64,000 bases of DNA from Psychroflexus curvus (lineage in GTDB: Bacteria > Bacteroidota > Bacteroidia > Flavobacteriales > Flavobacteriaceae): positions 62,001 to 126,000 of the forward strand of contig NZ_JAIQZF010000007.1 in NCBI RefSeq assembly GCF_020164585.1, given 5' to 3'. The position numbers and the translations under genes were made by a program. The notes under the pieces were generated by a model that did not search any database, was not told the origin of the DNA, and was given only the letters and a program-made list of their open reading frames with translations. Position 1 is the stretch's first letter. Each line of letters opens with the position of its first letter. Positions 50,342-58,274 of this stretch are shown here, in pieces.

Positions 50342-51712
50342 CTAGATGTTTGGAACCACTACACTTTCCCTTATCCAGCAATTTGAAAATGAGATTTTTC
50401 TACCTGCAGCTTCTTCTTGAAAGATGTCAGATTTTTGTGGAGCTCTTGCTTTGTAGCTTTCTGCAGTTGCATCTGCATTAGAGCTAATAGATGGATCCAC
50501 AATACCTGCTCTAGTTGCATAATCTGCTGCCAACCAGTAAACTGCTCTTTTTTCAAAAACTGTTTTACCACAGTCGTTTGCACTCTTAGCATACATGTCT
50601 GCAATCTTCAGATAAGCTATACCTAAAGAAGGTTTACTATCTAGTGCTCTTCTATAATAACTTCTAGCCTGAGAATAGTTTCCTCTGTCTTTATAATTAT
50701 TGGCTATTCTGTAATATATTCTAGACTTTTTGCTTTTGCTAGTTTCAAGTTCTGCAGCTTCATTAAAATACTCCAAAGCTTTAGCTCTGTTTCCTTCAGC
50801 TTCTGCCAACTGACCTAAAGAATAGGCTGAGTTTGCAGATGGTTCTTTTTTGTGTAAAGCTTCAGAAACTTTAAAGAATAGTGGATCTTCAGTACAGTCT
50901 TTTGCAGACAATCTGGCATTGGCATTTCTTAACCAGCTCACGTCAGATTTTTTCTCATCAAACTCTTTATTGTATAAAGGAATCAAATTATCACAATCTG
51001 CTTTAGATCCTAATAAAGAATTTACACTGCCTTTGATTTTTGTATAGTTTCTTAGGTAGATTTCAGAATTTTTAAGTATTCTGGATTCTCTTGAGGTCAA
51101 TTCTTGCTGAGACTGTTTTTTTTCAATTAAAGGCTGAGCCTCTGCAGCTTTGTCGTTTTCCTGAATTTCTATGAGCTCAATTACTTCATCGTACTTATCG
51201 AACAAAAACTGAATGTCTCTCTCTCCTGTATCATTAAGATCGTTAGCCGTTCTAAAGTAAGCATAGATAGCTACAGGTGAAGAAAAGTTATCTTTGTCTG
51301 CCTCCGCAACATCTTCAAAGGCTTTAAGCCTTTCTTCCAGAGTGCCTATTTCATGTTTGTACTTGATCATAGCAACATCAGCTAACATAGCTCCTTCCTT
51401 GGTGTCGTTTGGAAAATTTTCCAGACGCATCATTTGGTTGTTGATAAATTCTTGTATCAACTCTTGTTTTCTTTCTTCAGTTTCAGCTACATCTATCATT
51501 CCTTCAAGCATTTTTTCTCCACGCTTGTAAATAAGGATGTGGTAATCTGAACAGTTTTTCAGCAAATCCTTATACTTAGGATAAGCATCGCTAAAGTTTT
51601 TTACTTTGGCACTTTCGTTAAACAAACTAAGTGTCACTCTGCAATCCTGAGCACTTGCTACGTTAAAAGCAAACACTAATCCTAAAAGTGTAAAAGCAAT
51701 TTTGAACTTCAT
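50342..51712 (-). CDS. TPR-repeat envelope protein
   Basis: 456 residues. Signal peptide (about 1-21, AFNVASAQ), a long helical region and clear TPR units in the second half (NSAYSLGQLAEAEGNRAKAL near 300; YSQARSYYRRALDSKPSLGI near 355). The C-terminus holds KISFSNCWIRESV with a Cys. It belongs to the envelope series between the outer-membrane protein (12 bases) and lptC (1 base). Probably a scaffold for an envelope complex; no enzyme motif is seen. Confidence 0.82.
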   Translation of the reverse strand: MKFKIAFTLLGLVFAFNVASAQDCRVTLSLFNESAKVKNFSDAYPKYKDLLKNCSDYHILIYKRGEKMLEGMIDVAETEERKQELIQEFINNQMMRLENFPNDTKEGAMLADVAMIKYKHEIGTLEERLKAFEDVAEADKDNFSSPVAIYAYFRTANDLNDTGERDIQFLFDKYDEVIELIEIQENDKAAEAQPLIEKKQSQQELTSRESRILKNSEIYLRNYTKIKGSVNSLLGSKADCDNLIPLYNKEFDEKKSDVSWLRNANARLSAKDCTEDPLFFKVSEALHKKEPSANSAYSLGQLAEAEGNRAKALEYFNEAAELETSKSKKSRIYYRIANNYKDRGNYSQARSYYRRALDSKPSLGIAYLKIADMYAKSANDCGKTVFEKRAVYWLAADYATRAGIVDPSISSNADATAESYKARAPQKSDIFQEEAAGRKISFSNCWIRESVVVPNI

Positions 51713-51724
51713 AATTTTAAGTAT

Positions 51725-52975
51725 TTAATTATATTTAGATTTAATGAACCATTTGTCGTTGAAAGAGAAACTCAAAAATACACTAATGAAATTTTCTTGT
51801 ATCAAATTATTTGAGGTTGTGCCTCTTTCAAAATATTCAACTCCTAAGTTGGCATTGGTAAAAACCCGACCGGCAGGTAAACCTAAACCAAATGATATGC
51901 CAAACTCATTTATATCCTCACCTTTATATTCCAAACCACTCTCTTCATACCTTATTCCAGCCCTGTAAACTATTCGTTTAAAGTAACTTACAGGATCATT
52001 GTAACGTGGAATATAAAAGCCACCTAATCTTAACACATTGGCTTTTTTCTGAATTACCTCCGTTCCAAAATTGAAGCCTAGGTTAGAAAAATCTCCAGCA
52101 GTGTAGTTTTCATATTCTAAACCTACAAACCATTTCCTTTCCTGGCCAAGACCTAAACCAAAGGCATACAATTCCGGCAGTTCGATTTCAGTTTCTGCGG
52201 GTTCTATTTCAATTTGATTAACAACAACCTCAGTCTCATTCTGCCCAAGTTGAATAGTTGCCAGCTCTCTTCTTCTGTTTACATTCAATGATGACCCTGT
52301 TTCATACCTTCCAGAAGTCTTTAAGGTCAATTTCTCAGAAAGCTTTAAATCGTAAAATACTCCAGTTTCAAAAGAAAATCCGCTTATATCTGTAAAATTG
52401 ATTTCTCTTGACGCATACTGTACCTGATCTCTGAAAATGACGGCTTTGTTTTCTAAGTCCCCAAAGTTATAATTGGCAGTAGCGCCAAGCCTAAAGTTTT
52501 CGAAGGGCTCAAAACCAGCTGAAAAATAAACGGTGTTAAAACCTCCACGCCCTTCAAATCTCGAAATGCGCGTAGCTGTTCTTTCTTCCAGTTCATAACC
52601 CACTGCGCTTCTTGGTTTCACGCCAAAACCTACGCCAAAGTTATTAAAGGGCAATCCAATCGCTAAATAATCAAACGTAAAGTAATCAATATCATCAGAA
52701 CTGGAATTGGTTTGTAGCTCTACAGAGTTGGAAGTTGCTCCAGCGGTAAATGCAGTTAATTCCAAGTCTGCATAAGCGGCAGGATTTTTAAGGTTGAGGT
52801 GAATACTATCTGAAAACATGCCTAAACCACCCATGGACCTGTTTTCAACAGTTCCTCTAAAACCTTTGGCTCCTATGCCTAAAAATGAATAAGGTGATGA
52901 GGAGCCTTCCTGAGCTGAGCTAGAAGAGACTGCTATAAGTAGTATCGAGAAAAAAAGAATAAATCTTGTGAACAT
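51725..52975 (-). CDS. Outer-membrane beta-barrel protein
   Basis: 416 residues. Signal peptide (about 1-21, LIAVSSSSAQ), followed by SSPYSFLGIGAKGFRGTVEN and many alternating amphipathic strands, ending in KWFIKSKYN. The N-terminal YSxxGIG pattern is common to a FadL/OmpP1-like group in Bacteroidota, often annotated only as putative membrane protein. It may transport hydrophobic compounds, or have a structural role. Its ATG overlaps the coaX stop by one base. Confidence 0.8.
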   Translation of the reverse strand: MFTRFILFFSILLIAVSSSSAQEGSSSPYSFLGIGAKGFRGTVENRSMGGLGMFSDSIHLNLKNPAAYADLELTAFTAGATSNSVELQTNSSSDDIDYFTFDYLAIGLPFNNFGVGFGVKPRSAVGYELEERTATRISRFEGRGGFNTVYFSAGFEPFENFRLGATANYNFGDLENKAVIFRDQVQYASREINFTDISGFSFETGVFYDLKLSEKLTLKTSGRYETGSSLNVNRRRELATIQLGQNETEVVVNQIEIEPAETEIELPELYAFGLGLGQERKWFVGLEYENYTAGDFSNLGFNFGTEVIQKKANVLRLGGFYIPRYNDPVSYFKRIVYRAGIRYEESGLEYKGEDINEFGISFGLGLPAGRVFTNANLGVEYFERGTTSNNLIQENFISVFLSFSFNDKWFIKSKYN

Positions 52976-53706
52976 TAATTTGAGTTGAGTTGTAGAATTT
53001 TATTTAATCCTTTCAATAAAAAATTAGAAGTCGCAAATATGCTATTTTTTATAGATGCTGACAACAATTTATAATCTCCCCCTGTTAAAACAACTGTTAA
53101 ATCTTCATAATCAGCTAGATAATCTTCAATATACCCGTCAATTTCATAAGAGATTGACTTACAAACTCCAATTTGCATCGCTTCTTTGGTAGATTTACCT
53201 ATATATATAGGGGGCTGAAAGGTTTCTTTGACTAAGGGTAACTTTTTGGTAAACGTATGCATGGCTTTATATCTCATTTGTAAGCCTGGAGATATCGCTC
53301 CTCCCAAATAAACCGACGTTTCGTTTATGAAGTCATAGGTAATGCAGGTGCCTGCATCTATAACCAATACGTTTTGCGAAGGATAGAGGTAAGCTGCCGC
53401 TGCCACCAGCGCCATTCTATCTAGTCCTAAAGTTTCTGGCGTTTTGTAATCATTGATGAAATTCACTTTGCTGTGATGCGTAAATTCTAAAAGATCTACA
53501 TGTTCTGTAAGCAGGTTTTCAAAGTTAGCTGTGACTTCACTTGTAGAAGAAATAATAGCCTTGGATAATTTAGGATAAGACTCTAAAATCTTCAGAAGAG
53601 ATTCAACTGCATTTTCTAAATGAGTTGCACTCTTTTCTATGAGCTCATCTCCTTTAAAAACGGCAAATTTGATTTGGGTATTCCCGACGTCAACGACTAA
53701 GTTCAT
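52975..53706 (-). CDS. coaX: Type III pantothenate kinase
   Basis: 243 residues from ATG 53706 (MNLVVDVGNTQIK); the frame continues 6 codons to a TTG. Acetate/sugar kinase-like ATPase fold: DVGNTQIKFA phosphate loop (near 6), the pantothenate-binding GLDRMALV (near 95), DAGTCITYD (near 116) and GGAISPGLQMR (near 133). It performs the first step of CoA synthesis and is not inhibited by CoA in this class. First gene of the envelope series; its promoter region shares the spacer with tRNA-Phe on the other strand. Confidence 0.95.
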   Translation of the reverse strand: MNLVVDVGNTQIKFAVFKGDELIEKSATHLENAVESLLKILESYPKLSKAIISSTSEVTANFENLLTEHVDLLEFTHHSKVNFINDYKTPETLGLDRMALVAAAAYLYPSQNVLVIDAGTCITYDFINETSVYLGGAISPGLQMRYKAMHTFTKKLPLVKETFQPPIYIGKSTKEAMQIGVCKSISYEIDGYIEDYLADYEDLTVVLTGGDYKLLSASIKNSIFATSNFLLKGLNKILQLNSN

Positions 53707-53754
53707 ATCTAAATTAAAGCTCAAAGATAAGTATAAGAATAATTCATCTTTTCT

Positions 53755-53785
53755 TTTGTTTAATTAAATAATGGTTTTATATTTG
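53755..53785 (+). promoter_or_regulatory. Promoter of tRNA-Phe
   Basis: TTTG (53755-53758), a 19-base spacer and TATATTTG (53778-53785) match the Bacteroidota consensus in both boxes and in spacing. The tRNA 5' end is 17 bases downstream of the -7 box. Confidence 0.85.
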
Positions 53786-53801
53786 CATCCGCAATAAAAC
53801 T

Positions 53802-53874
53802 GGTGCCTTAGCTCAGTTGGTAGAGCAAAGGACTGAAAATCCTTGTGTCCCTGGTTCGATTCCTGGAGGCACCA
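53802..53874 (+). tRNA. tRNA-Phe (anticodon GAA)
   Basis: Cloverleaf: acceptor GGTGCCT with AGGCACC, D arm GCTC-AGTTGGTA-GAGC, anticodon stem AGGACT...AATCCT region with loop carrying GAA, variable GTGTC, T arm CCTGG-TTCGATT-CCTGG (one T-T mismatch in the stem), discriminator A at 53874. CCA is not encoded. It has its own promoter and a terminator hairpin right after, and is followed by an array of partial copies. Confidence 0.95.
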
Positions 53875-54173
53875 CCTTTTAAACCTCAACTTTTACTAGT
53901 TGGGGTTTTTTTATGCGTGAAAATATGTCTCCCTGGTTCTCCCCAAGGCGTTGGGGACTGGAGGCACCACCTTTTAAACCTCAACTTTTACTAGTTGGGG
54001 TTTTTTTATGCGTGAAAATGTGTCTCGCTGGTTCTCCCCAAGGCGTTGGGGACTGGAGGCACCACCTTTTAAACCTCAACTCTTACTAGTTGGGGTTTTT
54101 TTATGCGTGAAAATATGTCTCGCTGGTTCTCCCCAAGGCGTTGGGGACTGGAGGCACCACCTTTTAAAACTCA
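53871..54173 (+). repeat. 95-bp tandem array of tRNA-Phe 3' ends plus terminators
   Basis: The sequence from 53871 repeats with a period of exactly 95 bases (starts at 53871, 53966 and 54061; a partial fourth at 54156). Each unit runs: ACCACCTTTTAAACCTCAAC, the terminator hairpin, ATGCGTGAAAAT, then CTGGTTC, an 18-base palindrome (TCCCCAA-GGCG-TTGGGGA, first at 53940-53957) and CTGGAGGC. The last part equals the T arm and 3' acceptor strand of the tRNA, except that GATTC in the T loop is replaced by the palindrome. Units differ at only a few bases, so the duplication is recent or kept uniform. No promoter box is present inside units. Confidence 0.93.
53884..53912 (+). terminator. Intrinsic terminator of tRNA-Phe
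   Basis: CCTCAACT (53884-53891), a 6-base loop and AGTTGGGG (53898-53905), then seven T. The same hairpin recurs in each 95-bp unit downstream, so any read-through meets two more copies. Confidence 0.88.
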
Positions 54174-54295
54174 ACTTTAAGTAGATGATAACCTTAAAAA
54201 AAAGAGCACACATAATACTAAATCTATCACATGGTTTCTTAGAACCCTGTATTCTAAATATACCTTTAAAACACACATTCCTTTAGCTACTATGC

Positions 54296-54487
54296 CTACT
54301 TACGCCTGAGCAAAAGACCCACAATTAGTACCACGACACTTATGACCACCGGAGTCCAGTTGGCAGAACTTACAGCGACATCTACGCCCAAAAGGTTGAA
54401 GCTTTCAGAGTCCTCTAAGGCCCGAATGCCAAAGACAATAGTTCCCAGTATTCCGGCTATCAATAAAATAGTTCCAAGTAATTTCAT
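54296..54487 (-). CDS. 63-residue two-helix membrane protein
   Basis: Two hydrophobic segments (about 3-22 and 46-60) around a short polar loop (RALEDSESFNLLGVDVAVSS), ending in RRK. Similar small inner-membrane proteins are common in Flavobacteriaceae, but I know no function. It is isolated, downstream of the tRNA array in the opposite orientation. Confidence 0.7.
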   Translation of the reverse strand: MKLLGTILLIAGILGTIVFGIRALEDSESFNLLGVDVAVSSANWTPVVISVVVLIVGLLLRRK

Positions 54488-54551
54488 GGTTTTTTAATAT
54501 TTATTTATTTAAGATAGGCTTAATATAGTCAATAAATGAATTTTTTAGAAT

Positions 54552-54588
54552 AAAAAAGGATAAGCAACATATGCTTATCCCTTTTTAT
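54552..54588 (-). terminator. Terminator after the prolyl oligopeptidase gene
   Basis: Inverted repeat GGATAAGCA (54558-54566) against TGCTTATCC (54572-54580), flanked by A-rich and T-rich runs, 24 bases beyond the peptidase stop. It can act in both orientations. Confidence 0.85.
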
Positions 54589-54611
54589 GATTTTGAATTT
54601 TGATTCTTAGC

Positions 54612-56741
54612 TTATAACTCCTCGTAACCCATATTGTAAAACGTGAAGGCAAATATATCTGCGTATTCCTGAATGATTTTAGACGTAGGCTTTCCTGCGC
54701 CATGTCCAGCATCCGTTTCGATACGTATTAAGGTTGGGTTATCTCCAGACTGCTTGCTTTGTAATTCAGCAGCAAATTTGAAACTGTGTGCAGGAACCAC
54801 CCTGTCATCATGGTCTCCAGTGGTGACCAGGGTTGCAGGATATTCTGTTCCTTCTTTTATGTTATGTAAAGGTGAATAACCTCTCAAATAGTCGAACATT
54901 TCTGGACTATCTTCCGAAGTTCCATAATCATAAGCCCAGCCTGCACCAGAAGTAAAAGTATGGTAACGCAACATATCCAAAACACCAACTGCTGGTAAAG
55001 CCACCTGCATCAACTCTGGTCGTTGAGTCATCGTCGCGCCTACCAAAAGTCCACCGTTAGATCCTCCGCGAATCGCTAATTTTTCTGACGACGTGTAGTT
55101 TTCATCTATCAGATATTCGGCAGCTGCGATAAAGTCATCAAACACATTTTGCTTCTTCATCTTGATACCTGCATTATGCCACTCTTTTCCATATTCTCCG
55201 CCACCACGCAGGTTGGCAACAGCATAAATACCACCGTTTTCCAACCATACGGTATTGGCTGTACTAAATGAAGGTGTCAACGAAATATTGAAACCGCCAT
55301 ATCCGTAAAGCATAGTCGGATGCGACCCGTCCAGTTCAATTCCTTTTTTATGCGTGATAATCATAGGAATTTTAGTGCCGTCCTTCGACGTGTAAAATAT
55401 TTGATTGCTCACATAAGCGTCTGTATCAAAATTGATATTGGGCTTTTGATAGACTTCAGAAGTCCCGTTGTCTGGGTCATATTTATAAATGGTGCCGGGG
55501 GTTGTATAGTTCGTAAACGAATAGTAAAGCTCTTCAGCCTCCTCTTTTCCGCCAAAACCACCAACAGAACCAGCTCCAGGGAGCTCTACTTCCCTCACGA
55601 GCTCGCCATCATAATTATATTGCTTCACTTTAGAAACGGCATCTACCATATATTCTGCAAAAATGTATCCGGCTCCTGTGGAAGGTGACAATACATTTTT
55701 AGTTTCAGGAATAAAATCTACCCAATTTTCTGGCTGAGGCGAACTCGCCTCTACAGTTACTATTTTTTTGTTGGGAGCTCCTTTATCTGTCACCAGGAAC
55801 AGCTTATTTCCCTTATTATCAATTACATAAACGTCACTGTCATAAGTGTCGATAACGCTTACAAAATCAGAATTTGACTTGGTCAAATCTTTTATCATCA
55901 ATCGATTTCCCGAAGTTGATTTGGATGCCGAAACAATCAAATAGCGATTGTCTTCAGTCACACTTCCAGACACATACCTGTGTTTTTGTTCTTCTGTTCC
56001 ACCATAAATCAATTCGTCCTCGCTTTGTGGAGTTCCTAATTCGTGATAGTAAAGCTTGTGCTGATCTGTTTTTGCAGATAATTCGCTTCCTTCAGGCTTG
56101 TCGTAGCTGGAGTAATAGAACCCGTCTTTATCCTTCCATGAGATGCCACTAAACTTCACATCTACAATGGTATCCCCTTTTTGTTCTTTGGTTTCTGCAT
56201 CCAGGACAATGATTTTTCTCCAGTCGCTTCCACCTTCAGAAATAGAATAAGCCAGCAATTCACCATCTTCTGTAAAACTCATTCCTGCCATAGAAGTGGT
56301 TCCGTCTTCACTAAATGTATTAGGGTTCAAAAACACCTGCGCCTCTTCAGGACTTTCATCATTCTTATACCGGTAATAAACCGATTGGTTTTGTAATCCG
56401 TCGTTTTTAGAAAAATAAGTGTAGTCGCCTCTTTTGAAAGGCGCTCCAATTTTTTCATAATTCCAAACCTCAGTCAATCTCTGTTTTAAGGAATCGCGGT
56501 AAGGAATGCTCTCAAGATAACCAAAGGTTAAATCATTTTGAGCTTTCACCCATTCCTCTGTTTCATCGCTTCGGTCATTTTCGAGCCAGCGGTAAGGGTC
56601 CTTCACATTCGTGTCGAAATAAGAATCTACACTGTCGACTTGTTTAGTTTCTGGGTATGTCAATGTTGCTTGATTTTTTTTACCATCATTACAGGAAGCC
56701 AGGAGGCAAACAGCTGCAATAGGCATGAGTATGTGTTTCAT
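54612..56741 (-). CDS. Prolyl oligopeptidase (S9A) lipoprotein
   Basis: 709 residues from ATG 56741, which begins a lipoprotein signal ([20 protein letters not shown]); the open frame runs 39 codons further upstream without family similarity. A seven-bladed propeller domain (about 80-430) gates the alpha/beta-hydrolase. Catalytic residues: Ser in RGGSNGGLL (near 553), Asp in [12 protein letters not shown] (near 642), His in DAGHGAGK (near 678). It cleaves short peptides after Pro. The lipid anchor suggests a periplasmic site. A terminator follows at 54552-54588. Confidence 0.93.
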   Translation of the reverse strand: MKHILMPIAAVCLLASCNDGKKNQATLTYPETKQVDSVDSYFDTNVKDPYRWLENDRSDETEEWVKAQNDLTFGYLESIPYRDSLKQRLTEVWNYEKIGAPFKRGDYTYFSKNDGLQNQSVYYRYKNDESPEEAQVFLNPNTFSEDGTTSMAGMSFTEDGELLAYSISEGGSDWRKIIVLDAETKEQKGDTIVDVKFSGISWKDKDGFYYSSYDKPEGSELSAKTDQHKLYYHELGTPQSEDELIYGGTEEQKHRYVSGSVTEDNRYLIVSASKSTSGNRLMIKDLTKSNSDFVSVIDTYDSDVYVIDNKGNKLFLVTDKGAPNKKIVTVEASSPQPENWVDFIPETKNVLSPSTGAGYIFAEYMVDAVSKVKQYNYDGELVREVELPGAGSVGGFGGKEEAEELYYSFTNYTTPGTIYKYDPDNGTSEVYQKPNINFDTDAYVSNQIFYTSKDGTKIPMIITHKKGIELDGSHPTMLYGYGGFNISLTPSFSTANTVWLENGGIYAVANLRGGGEYGKEWHNAGIKMKKQNVFDDFIAAAEYLIDENYTSSEKLAIRGGSNGGLLVGATMTQRPELMQVALPAVGVLDMLRYHTFTSGAGWAYDYGTSEDSPEMFDYLRGYSPLHNIKEGTEYPATLVTTGDHDDRVVPAHSFKFAAELQSKQSGDNPTLIRIETDAGHGAGKPTSKIIQEYADIFAFTFYNMGYEEL

Positions 56742-57122
56742 TGGTTTTGGTTTTGGCCGTAAATATAGCGAATCATAGCCATCTGCCATAAGGCTTTGTT
56801 TTATATTTACTGGTGAACTAAATTTAAAAAACAAAGACCAAGACAAAAACGAAAGCATAAATTAACGGATAAATTTCTCCGCCTCAGGCAGATTAGGAGG
56901 TTTTTCAACTGGTGAACTGATCAACTGGTTAGTGGTCTACTGGAAAGAGATTCTCCACCCCGATACTCTAGGTTCAGGAGGACAATGACTCGCCAGTACA
57001 CGAGCGAAAATCTCGCATCAGCAATAATTAAGTTTTGATGAAATTCAGATTAGGCACGGAATTAAAAAAACCGCCTTTCAGAAGTTCCAAAAGGCGGTTT
57101 AATATTGAATAATTTCGAAAGC
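56742..57122. other. Non-coding spacer of about 380 bases
   Basis: Between the S9A gene and asd. It contains a near -7 box for the S9A gene (TATATTTA on the minus strand, about 56767-56760), a stretch with repeated ACTGGT/AACTGG words (56808-56942) and the asd terminator (57068-57100). No RNA gene or protein-like frame is seen. Confidence 0.5.
57068..57100 (-). terminator. Terminator of asd
   Basis: AAACCGCCTT (57068-57077) pairs with AAGGCGGTTT (57091-57100) around a 13-base loop, 23 bases beyond the asd stop, with A-runs that read as T in the minus-strand transcript. Confidence 0.88.
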
Positions 57123-58115
57123 TTAAGCTTTAAAACGAGTCGTTAAAAGAAATTCAGCGATTTGTACGGCGTTGGTTGCCGCACCTTTTCTTAAATTATC
57201 TGAAACAATCCACATATTAAGTGCATTGTCTCTGGTGAAATCTCTTCGGATTCTCCCTATAAAGACATCGTTTTTGCCATGCGCGTAAATTGGCATTGGG
57301 TAGGTATTGACTCCAGGATTATCTTGAAGCGTGATGCCCTCTGTCTCACTTAAAAGCTTCTTGACATCTAATACTTCGAATGCCTTTTTGAATTCGATAT
57401 TAACCGATTCCGAATGGCCTCCAACAACTGGAATTCTGACTGCCGTGGCTGCCACTTTTACGCTATCATCCGATAAGATCTTTTTGGTTTCATTGGTCAG
57501 TTTCATCTCTTCCTTGGTATAGTCGTTTTCCAAAAACACATCACAATGCGGGATTGCATTTTTATGAATCGGATACGGATACGCCATTTCGCCTGTTTTC
57601 CCTGCATATTCGTTCTCCAGTTGCTCAACAGCTTTTACTCCTGTACCTGTAATAGACTGGTAAGTCGAAATGACAACCCTGTCAATTTCGTAGGCTTTAT
57701 GCAGTGGCTGTAAAGCCATAACCAACTGAATTGTAGAACAGTTAGGGTTAGCGATAATTAAATCTTCTTCTGTGATTTCTGAAGCATTTATTTCTGGAAC
57801 CACCAATTTCTTATTGGGATCCATACGCCATGCCGATGAATTATCGATCACAGTTGTGCCTGCTTCTGCAAATTTTGGCGCCCACTCCAAAGAGGTATCG
57901 CCACCAGCAGAGAACAAAGCAATTTCTGGTTTTCGTTTCACTGCGTCTGCTAAGCTTACAACCTTATAAGACTTGTCCTTATAACTAATTGACTTGCCTA
58001 CCGACTTCTCTGAAGCCACAGGAATTAACTCAGTTAAAGGAAAATTACGCTCCGCAAGAATCTGGAGCATCACTTGGCCTACCATTCCGGTAGCGCCTAC
58101 AACAGCTACTTTCAT
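57123..58115 (-). CDS. asd: Aspartate-semialdehyde dehydrogenase
   Basis: 330 residues. NADP-binding GATGMVGQVML at the N-terminus (7-17), the catalytic Cys in NPNCSTIQLV (near 127), substrate-binding region TYQSITGTG (near 155), and the His in VGGHSESVN (near 240). It reduces aspartyl phosphate to aspartate semialdehyde, the branch point to lysine/diaminopimelate, threonine and methionine. Monocistronic: a terminator follows and a -7 box precedes. Confidence 0.96.
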   Translation of the reverse strand: MKVAVVGATGMVGQVMLQILAERNFPLTELIPVASEKSVGKSISYKDKSYKVVSLADAVKRKPEIALFSAGGDTSLEWAPKFAEAGTTVIDNSSAWRMDPNKKLVVPEINASEITEEDLIIANPNCSTIQLVMALQPLHKAYEIDRVVISTYQSITGTGVKAVEQLENEYAGKTGEMAYPYPIHKNAIPHCDVFLENDYTKEEMKLTNETKKILSDDSVKVAATAVRIPVVGGHSESVNIEFKKAFEVLDVKKLLSETEGITLQDNPGVNTYPMPIYAHGKNDVFIGRIRRDFTRDNALNMWIVSDNLRKGAATNAVQIAEFLLTTRFKA

Positions 58116-58147
58116 TTGAATTTGCTTTTAAAGATTTAATGAAACGG

Positions 58148-58155
58148 CAAAATTA
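58148..58155 (-). promoter_or_regulatory. Likely -7 box for asd
   Basis: On the minus strand TAATTTTG matches TAnnTTTG and lies 32 bases before the asd ATG. A matching TTTG at -33 is not evident. Confidence 0.5.
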
Positions 58156-58252
58156 AACTTTTGAAATGAAGTGGTTGCCTGATTTTGATATAATTATGTC
58201 GAATTGATATCCAATATAAAGCTAAGGATTAGCTATTTCAAGCGAACTTGAG

Positions 58253-58260
58253 TACTTTTG
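58253..58260 (+). promoter_or_regulatory. Likely -7 box for the ABC-F gene
   Basis: TACTTTTG matches TAnnTTTG, 14 bases before the TTG start at 58275. It overlaps the longer open frame that begins at TTG 58248 and therefore argues against that upstream start. Confidence 0.55.
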
Positions 58261-58274
58261 CAAAAAATATAGCA

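Noticed and set aside
53871-54173. Possible CRISPR array
   Set aside because: The 95-bp units are contiguous near-identical copies with no unique spacers, and they contain tRNA and terminator sequence; no cas gene is near.
54076-54276. 66-residue minus-strand frame over the tRNA-tail array
   Set aside because: It is formed by the repeat and terminator sequence and has no signal of a protein family.
55320-55688. 122-codon plus-strand frame inside the S9A gene
   Set aside because: Shadow of a gene whose catalytic motifs are all intact on the other strand.
56742-56858. Upstream extension of the S9A peptidase
   Set aside because: The internal ATG at 56741 starts a textbook lipoprotein signal; the extension has no family similarity and covers the likely promoter.
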